A DNA stretch of 64,000 nt. Origin: an uncultured Clostridia bacterium (GTDB taxonomy: Bacteria > Bacillota > Clostridia > Christensenellales > Aristaeellaceae). The DNA is taken from NCBI GenBank assembly GCA_934630705.1, contig CAKTWP010000004.1, positions 1 to 64,000 on the forward strand. The letters are read 5' to 3'. The position numbers and the translations under genes were made by a program. Below the pieces are notes generated by a model. It saw only the letters and a program-made list of their open reading frames with translations, did no database searches and had not been told where the DNA came from. Of the stretch, positions 59,065 through 64,000 are shown piece by piece; position 1 is the first letter of the stretch; each line of letters begins with the position of its first letter.

Positions 59065-61383
59065 ATGAAGTTCAATATTGGCGAATGGGTAACCAAACCC
59101 GGCGTGACCAGCTATAACTGCGAGCAGATTCGTCAGGTTCGCCTGGAGGACGGGGGCACGCGGGTACATCTGTATGCCGTCAGCTATCGGGCGGATACCC
59201 GTGGGCTGGACGGCCCTTCTCTGGAATTGGACGTCACCTCCCCCCTGCCTGGCGTTCTGCGCATGCAGGCGGTGCATTTCAAAGGCGTGCGGCAAAAGCA
59301 GCCCCGCTTTCCGCTGGCCGATCAGTGTCTGCCCCTCAGCGTCACGCAGACGGAGAATCGGCTTGCCATCTCCTCTGGCGATCTGCGGCTGGAAATCACG
59401 CTGCGCCCCTGCACCATGCAGTATTTCTGGCAGGACAGGCCTCTGACCGCCATTGGCAGCCGTTTCGGTTCCACCATGCTCAGCTTCATCCAAACGCCGG
59501 ACGGCCCCTTCATGCGGGGATGGCTGGATGTGGGCGTAGGCGAAAAGGTGTTTGGTCTGGGCGAGCATTTCACTGCGCTGGAGCGCAACGGCCAATCCAT
59601 CGACATCTGGAATGAGGATGGCGGCACATCCTCCGAAATCGCATACAAAAATATCCCCTTCTATCTGACCAACCGGGGCTATGGGGTGCTGGTAAACGAT
59701 CCCGGGCCGGTTTCCTTTGAGGTGTGCACAGAGGCGGTCACAAAGGTGCAGTTCAGCGTACCGGGCCAGAAGCTGGATTTTCTGGTGATTGGCGGCGGCG
59801 ATATGAAGCAGGTGCTGCGAAACTACACCGCCCTGTCCGGCCGCCCCGCTCTTCCCCCGGCCTGGACCTTTGGGCTCTGGCTTTCCTCCTCCTTTACCAC
59901 ATCGTATGACGAAAACACCGTATCGTCCTTTGTGGACGGCATGGCCCAGCGGGGTATTCCTTTATCCGTATTCCATTTCGACTGCTTCTGGATGAAGGAA
60001 AATGAATGGTGCGGCTTTGAATGGGATGCGGACATGTTTCCGGACGTGGAGGGATTGCTTGGGCGATTCCATGAAAAGGGCCTGAAGATCTGCGTATGGA
60101 TCAATCCATATCTGGGCCAGAAAAGCAAAACCTTTGACGAAGCCATGGAAAAGGGCTATCTTCTGTGCCGGGAGAATGGCGATGTATGGCAATGGGATCG
60201 CTGGCAGGCGGGCTGCGCGGTGGTGGACTTCACCAATCCGGAGGCGGTCGCCTGGTATAAGGGCAAGCTCAAAAGGCTGCTGCGCCAGGGCGTGGACTGC
60301 TTCAAGACCGACTTTGGCGAACGCATTCCCACCGATGTGAAATACTTTGACGGCAGCGATCCGATGCGTATGCATAATTACTATACGCTGCTGTATAACC
60401 GCATTGTGTTTGAAGCCATTCAGGAGGAGCGGGGCGACAGCGAAGCCTGCGTGTTCGCCCGGTCGGCCACGGTGGGCGGGCAGCAGTATCCCGTGCATTG
60501 GGGCGGAGACTGTAATTCCACCTATCCCTCCATGGCTGAATCCCTGCGGGGCGGGCTGAGCCTGGGGCTATGCGGCTTTGGATTCTGGAGCCACGATATG
60601 GGTGGCTTTGAGGGCACGGCCCCGGCGGATGTGTATAAGCGCTGGCTGGCCTTCGGACTGCTTTCCTCCCATTCCCGACTCCACGGCTCGGATTCCTATC
60701 GGGTGCCCTGGCTGTGCGGAGAGGAAGCGGTGGCGGTGTGCCGGTTCTTTGCAAAATGGAAGGCTCATCTCATGCCCTATCTTTATGGCCTGGCCGCGGA
60801 AGCCCACGAGCAGGGCATCCCCATGATGCGGGCCATGGCGCTGGAATTTCCCGGCGATCTGGGGGCCGAGGGCTGCGACCGGCAGTATATGCTGGGCGAC
60901 GGGCTGCTGGTTGCCCCCGTCATGCGGGCGGACAATATCGGAGAATTCTATCTCCCGGACGGCGTTTGGACGCATCTGTTCACCGGCGAACGGATGGACG
61001 GCGGGCGCTGGTATCGCGCGGAATACGATTTCTTCTCCCTGCCCCTGTTCGTGCGGGAGAACACGCTGCTGCCGCTGGGCGATACGGACGCCACCCCGGA
61101 CTACGCTTTTGAGCAAAACGTGACCCTGCGCCTTTACGCGCTGACGGATGCGGCGGAGCGCATCGTGAGAAATCGGCTGGGGCAGCCGGCCTTTTCCGTT
61201 CGGGCGGAGCGCAACGGAAATCAGGTTTCCATGCTGGTCGAGGGCAGCGCCGAGGGGCTGCAGATACAGCTCATGGGCGTTCAGACCGTGGACGCGCTTA
61301 CAGGCGCGCAGGCCGTCCCCGCGCCAGAGGGGCTGCTGTTGACTGTCCGCGCTCAGGAGCTTCGCTTCTCGTTGCCTTCCTGA
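59065..61383 (+). CDS. yicI: GH31 alpha-xylosidase
   Basis: A 772-residue glycoside hydrolase family 31 enzyme, the same length as E. coli YicI. The nucleophile motif DCFKTDFGERIPTD and later HWGGD (acid/base region) match YicI-type alpha-xylosidases, as do GFGFWSHDMGGFEG and the MPYLYGLA stretch. It has no signal peptide and should remove alpha-linked xylose from imported oligosaccharides such as isoprimeverose from xyloglucan. ATG 59065 follows AAAGGAG by 8 nt; the frame's earlier Met at 59041 has none. It is divergent from the Opp-type importer. Confidence 0.94.
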   Translation: MKFNIGEWVTKPGVTSYNCEQIRQVRLEDGGTRVHLYAVSYRADTRGLDGPSLELDVTSPLPGVLRMQAVHFKGVRQKQPRFPLADQCLPLSVTQTENRLAISSGDLRLEITLRPCTMQYFWQDRPLTAIGSRFGSTMLSFIQTPDGPFMRGWLDVGVGEKVFGLGEHFTALERNGQSIDIWNEDGGTSSEIAYKNIPFYLTNRGYGVLVNDPGPVSFEVCTEAVTKVQFSVPGQKLDFLVIGGGDMKQVLRNYTALSGRPALPPAWTFGLWLSSSFTTSYDENTVSSFVDGMAQRGIPLSVFHFDCFWMKENEWCGFEWDADMFPDVEGLLGRFHEKGLKICVWINPYLGQKSKTFDEAMEKGYLLCRENGDVWQWDRWQAGCAVVDFTNPEAVAWYKGKLKRLLRQGVDCFKTDFGERIPTDVKYFDGSDPMRMHNYYTLLYNRIVFEAIQEERGDSEACVFARSATVGGQQYPVHWGGDCNSTYPSMAESLRGGLSLGLCGFGFWSHDMGGFEGTAPADVYKRWLAFGLLSSHSRLHGSDSYRVPWLCGEEAVAVCRFFAKWKAHLMPYLYGLAAEAHEQGIPMMRAMALEFPGDLGAEGCDRQYMLGDGLLVAPVMRADNIGEFYLPDGVWTHLFTGERMDGGRWYRAEYDFFSLPLFVRENTLLPLGDTDATPDYAFEQNVTLRLYALTDAAERIVRNRLGQPAFSVRAERNGNQVSMLVEGSAEGLQIQLMGVQTVDALTGAQAVPAPEGLLLTVRAQELRFSLPS

Positions 61384-61445
61384 TGCGTATCCCGGATTTT
61401 TCGGTCAAATACCTGTATTTCTGCATAGCGCAAAGTAGTATGTTA

Positions 61446-61454
61446 TGGTATAAT
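61446..61454 (+). promoter_or_regulatory. Extended -10 promoter for the GH105 gene
   Basis: TGGTATAAT gives a TGn extension and a perfect -10 (61449-61454), 31 nt before the start codon. The -35 region (61426-61431) is poor. Confidence 0.5.
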
Positions 61455-61485
61455 AACAGCAAAATGTACAAGGAGGATTCTTTCC

Positions 61486-62577
61486 ATGAGCATTTCCCAG
61501 CTCCATACGCCTCTGGATTATGCCAAGGCCGCATGCGATACCCTGATGCGCAAATTTGCCCCCGCCAATCTGCCGCCGGTGGGCCGGTTTCATTATCATC
61601 AGGGCGTGTTCCTCTCCGGCATGCAAAAGACCTATCGGCTTTGCGGCGAACGCAAGTATTTTGATTACATCAAGGGCTGGGTGGATGCAATGATCGATGA
61701 AAACGGCTGCATCCGCCAGTACGACAAGGGCCAGATGGATGATATAATGCCGGGACTTTTGCTGTTTGACCTGTACAGGGAAACCAGCGATCCCCGATAC
61801 AAAAAAGCCCTGGATCAACTGATGGACGACATGCTCCATTATCGCCGGGATCCCCAGGGCGGTTATTGGCATAAGAGCGATCTGAAGGATCAGATGTGGC
61901 TGGACGGGCTGTATATGGGCGGCCCTATCTGCGTGCGCTACGGGGCCGAATTCAATATGCCCGGCTGCTTTGACACTGCCATTTTCCAGGCCCTGCTGAT
62001 GGAAAAGCGCACCCGGGATCCCAAGACCGGCCTGCTCTATCACGCCTGTGATTACAGCAGGGAAGCCCCCTGGGCTGATCCGGAAACGGGACGCTCCGCC
62101 GAATTCTGGGGCCGGGCCATGGGCTGGGTGCCGGTTGCGCTGCTGGATGAGCTGGACGACATCCCCAAGGAATATTTCCTGCGGGATCAGGTGGAACGGA
62201 TGATCCGGGATCTGCTGATGGCGCTGCTGCCCCATCAGGATATGGAAACCGGGCTCTGGTATCAGGTGGTTAACCGCAGAGACGAAAAAGAAAACTGGCT
62301 GGAAACCAGCTGCACCTGTCTGTACGTGGCGGCATATTGCAAGGCCGTGCGTCTGGGGATGATGGACAAGGCCTATCTCCATGCCGCTCGGAAAGGCTAT
62401 GAGGGCGTAATTCATCGGCTCAAGGAAAACGAGCAGGGGCTGATTATCGACGGCGTGTGCGTGGGCACGGGCGTTGGCGATCTGCAGCATTATTATCATC
62501 GTCCCACCAGCCAGAATGACCTTCATGGCGCAGGCGCGTTCATCCTGATGTGTCAGGAAGCGGCGCAGGTGCTGTAA
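61486..62577 (+). CDS. GH105 unsaturated glycuronyl/rhamnogalacturonyl hydrolase
   Basis: A 363-residue cytosolic (alpha/alpha)6-barrel enzyme like B. subtilis YteR (about 370). Motifs include DDIMPGLLLFDLYRE, DQMWLDGLYMGGP (catalytic Asp region), and GRSAEFWGRAMGWVPVALLDEL. Such enzymes remove the unsaturated uronic acid left on oligosaccharides after pectate or rhamnogalacturonan lyase cleavage. AGGAGG lies 9 nt before the ATG. Its partner upstream is the GH31 alpha-xylosidase, 102 nt away. Confidence 0.93.
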   Translation: MSISQLHTPLDYAKAACDTLMRKFAPANLPPVGRFHYHQGVFLSGMQKTYRLCGERKYFDYIKGWVDAMIDENGCIRQYDKGQMDDIMPGLLLFDLYRETSDPRYKKALDQLMDDMLHYRRDPQGGYWHKSDLKDQMWLDGLYMGGPICVRYGAEFNMPGCFDTAIFQALLMEKRTRDPKTGLLYHACDYSREAPWADPETGRSAEFWGRAMGWVPVALLDELDDIPKEYFLRDQVERMIRDLLMALLPHQDMETGLWYQVVNRRDEKENWLETSCTCLYVAAYCKAVRLGMMDKAYLHAARKGYEGVIHRLKENEQGLIIDGVCVGTGVGDLQHYYHRPTSQNDLHGAGAFILMCQEAAQVL

Positions 62578-62660
62578 GTAAAAAGGACTTTGCAGAAGAA
62601 GGCTTTTTTCGCTTCTTTTCCAAACCGATCGAGAAACGGTTTGCGTCCTGCTATCAAAAA

Positions 62661-62706
62661 CGCCCCGGATGGGAGGAACTGCATCGTTCTTCCTCCATCC
62701 GGGGCG
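62661..62706. terminator. Bidirectional terminator between GH105 and glycosyltransferase genes
   Basis: CGCCCCGGAT (62661-62670) pairs with ATCCGGGGCG (62697-62706), and an inner GGAGGAA/TTCCTCC extends the stem. A and T runs flank it. It separates convergent genes. Confidence 0.85.
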
Positions 62707-62725
62707 CATTTCTATTAGGAGCGCA

Positions 62726-63913
62726 TCAGATCACACGCAGATATTTCTTGTTCAGCTTGCCTTCCCGGCCCAGGGCGATCAGCCGTTCATATCGGCCCAC
62801 GGCGGTTTCCAGAATCTTTTCCCAGGGAACCGGGATCGTCTCCTTCGCGTTTTCGCCAATCTTCCGAGCCGCCTCAGGATCAGCCAGCACCTGGCGCATC
62901 ACCCGCGCCAGATCCGCCGGGTCATTTTCGCACAGATAGCCGTTTTCGCCATTCTGGATGATTTCCGCAGCGCTGCTGCCGCGAACCAGCACAGATGGCG
63001 TGCCCATCACTGCCGCTTCCCGCACCACCATGGGCGCGTTATCATACAGCGAGGGGAACGCGAACAGGGACGCCCGGGCATAGAGCCCATCCAGCAGCCG
63101 GGAATCAGTAATATGTCCGGCCAGATGGGTGCAGTCTGCCAGCCCCAGATCATGTATCTTCTGCTCGATTTCCTTGAGATCCGGCCCCTGGCCCGCCAGC
63201 ACCAGCTGGAATCGCGTGCCCTGCGCATGAAGCTGCGCGCAGGCTTCCAGCACGGTCAGAATATTCTTTTTCCAGTTCATCTGGCCCACAAACAGAATCA
63301 TGGGATCCCGGCCCAGGCCCCAGCGCCGCTCCGCGTCCGCCATTGCGTCGGCGTCCGCCTGGCGGATCATCACGCCGTTTGGCATCACCTGAATATCGCC
63401 TTCATAGCCGTATTCATGGAGCACATCCGCCGTAGCCTGGCCCACAGCCCAGACCTCATCGCAGCGGTCATAAAAATCCACCACAAACTTCACGCCCACC
63501 CTGGCCAGCTTTTCGGACTTGGTGGCCTTCAGAAAATCATCATAATACTTGGAATGGAAGGTGCCCACCAGCGGAAGCTTGCGCAGGGAAGCCAGCCGCA
63601 GCGCCTCCGAGCCGGAGGTAAACGGGCTGTGGGCATGGACGATGTCCAGCGGAATCATCCGCATCCGCTTACGATAATGGGGATCCATGGGGGCCTCCCC
63701 CTGTTTATACTGCTTCATGCCGGGAAGGGACATGGCCTGGAAATCCACAAGCTCAAAGGGGTATCCCCCCCGATAACCGGTATCATACATCGGCGAAACC
63801 ACCGTCACCTGATGGCCCATATGGCAAAGGGTATCCGCATACGCCAGAGCAACCCGGCCTACGCCGTCTACCACCGGAAGAAACGTATCGGTAAACTGAC
63901 CGATTCTCAGCAT
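62726..63913 (-). CDS. GT4-family glycosyltransferase
   Basis: A 395-residue glycosyltransferase with the GT-B fold. N-terminal acceptor part: GQFTDTFLPVVDGVGRVALAYAD; linker region HAHSPFTSGSEALRLASL; C-terminal donor part: ILFVGQMNWKKNILTVLEA, GQGPDLKEIEQ, and the E-x7-E type region FPSLYDNAPMVVREAAVMGTP. Relatives make glycolipids or surface polysaccharides; the acceptor is unknown. ATG 63913 follows AAGGAGG by 7 nt. Nothing is seen in the 86 nt to the window end beyond the start of another non-coding stretch. Confidence 0.9.
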   Translation of the reverse strand: MLRIGQFTDTFLPVVDGVGRVALAYADTLCHMGHQVTVVSPMYDTGYRGGYPFELVDFQAMSLPGMKQYKQGEAPMDPHYRKRMRMIPLDIVHAHSPFTSGSEALRLASLRKLPLVGTFHSKYYDDFLKATKSEKLARVGVKFVVDFYDRCDEVWAVGQATADVLHEYGYEGDIQVMPNGVMIRQADADAMADAERRWGLGRDPMILFVGQMNWKKNILTVLEACAQLHAQGTRFQLVLAGQGPDLKEIEQKIHDLGLADCTHLAGHITDSRLLDGLYARASLFAFPSLYDNAPMVVREAAVMGTPSVLVRGSSAAEIIQNGENGYLCENDPADLARVMRQVLADPEAARKIGENAKETIPVPWEKILETAVGRYERLIALGREGKLNKKYLRVI

Positions 63914-64000
63914 GCAATCGCCTCCTTCTTTTTGTATTATCGCACAGAAAGGCGCAAAAAGCAATGTGAAAAACGTTTATCCCGCGTCAAGGATGCGTCC

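Noticed and set aside
1..64000. CRISPR arrays, tRNA or rRNA genes
   Set aside because: No regularly spaced identical repeats of CRISPR length and no cloverleaf-type or ribosomal sequence were recognised in the intergenic spaces.

Overview
The window reads as a chromosomal segment of a GC-rich (roughly 55-60 percent by eye), anaerobic, low-motility-type Clostridia (Bacillota), possibly a gut Christensenellales or Oscillospirales relative. Pointers are an oxygen-sensitive class III ribonucleotide reductase (NrdD), YesM/YesN-type two-component signalling, AraC regulators, carbohydrate ABC importers without their own ATPase, an IscR-NifS-NifU iron-sulfur operon, Obg, HflX and RarA, strong AAGGAGG ribosome binding sites and sigma-A promoters. 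No species call is possible from sequence alone. No tRNA, rRNA or CRISPR array was seen.

Layout. 0.2-9.4 kb: a plus-strand plant-glycan module (GH106-like hydrolase, YesM/YesN pair, sugar-binding protein and two permeases). 9.5-14.6 kb: a minus-strand membrane redox module: zinc-ribbon protein, an exported TlpA-like thioredoxin with a long tail, a membrane protein ending in a CD1871A-like CXXC segment, and a polyferredoxin membrane protein fused to a second thioredoxin domain. 14.8-16.4 kb: XRE regulator and AzlC/AzlD amino-acid exporter. 16.4-30.1 kb: a long minus-strand housekeeping run (nrdD with candidate NrdR boxes; yhbY, obg, dacF-type carboxypeptidase, TPR protein, RNase H-like exonuclease, three tandem VanY-type carboxypeptidases, hflX, nifU, nifS, iscR). 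30.4-35.5 kb: sugar isomerase-like protein, transketolase, phosphohexomutase and a DUF2461 protein.

35.6-37.6 kb is a gene-poor, AT-rich scar with a TnpV-type transposon gene, broken frames and a set of iteron-like direct repeats. Next to it, 37.6-43.3 kb is the most accessory part: an HTH domain fused to an ADP-ribosylglycohydrolase, a cupin, an HTH/LexA-like regulator, a barstar, a membrane-anchored peptidoglycan-binding barnase, an orphan DNA methyltransferase and a YkgJ-type cysteine-cluster protein; the last five are tightly packed as one likely operon. 43.4-50.8 kb returns to general functions (CCA-adding enzyme, S41 protease, PucR regulator, lipid kinase, LarA-type racemase, RarA). 51-62.6 kb is a second glycan module: an Opp-type importer with HAD and AraC genes at its 3' end, divergent from a GH31 alpha-xylosidase and a GH105 unsaturated glycuronyl hydrolase. 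The window closes with a GT4 glycosyltransferase.

The two glycan modules fit together as a pectin/rhamnogalacturonan or xyloglucan oligosaccharide programme: import, removal of terminal rhamnose, unsaturated uronate and xylose. The best leads for new biology are the surface barnase/barstar pair in an operon with a DNA methyltransferase, the HTH-ADP-ribosylglycohydrolase fusion, the polyferredoxin-thioredoxin transmembrane relay, and HflX with an N-terminal JAMM-like metal motif.
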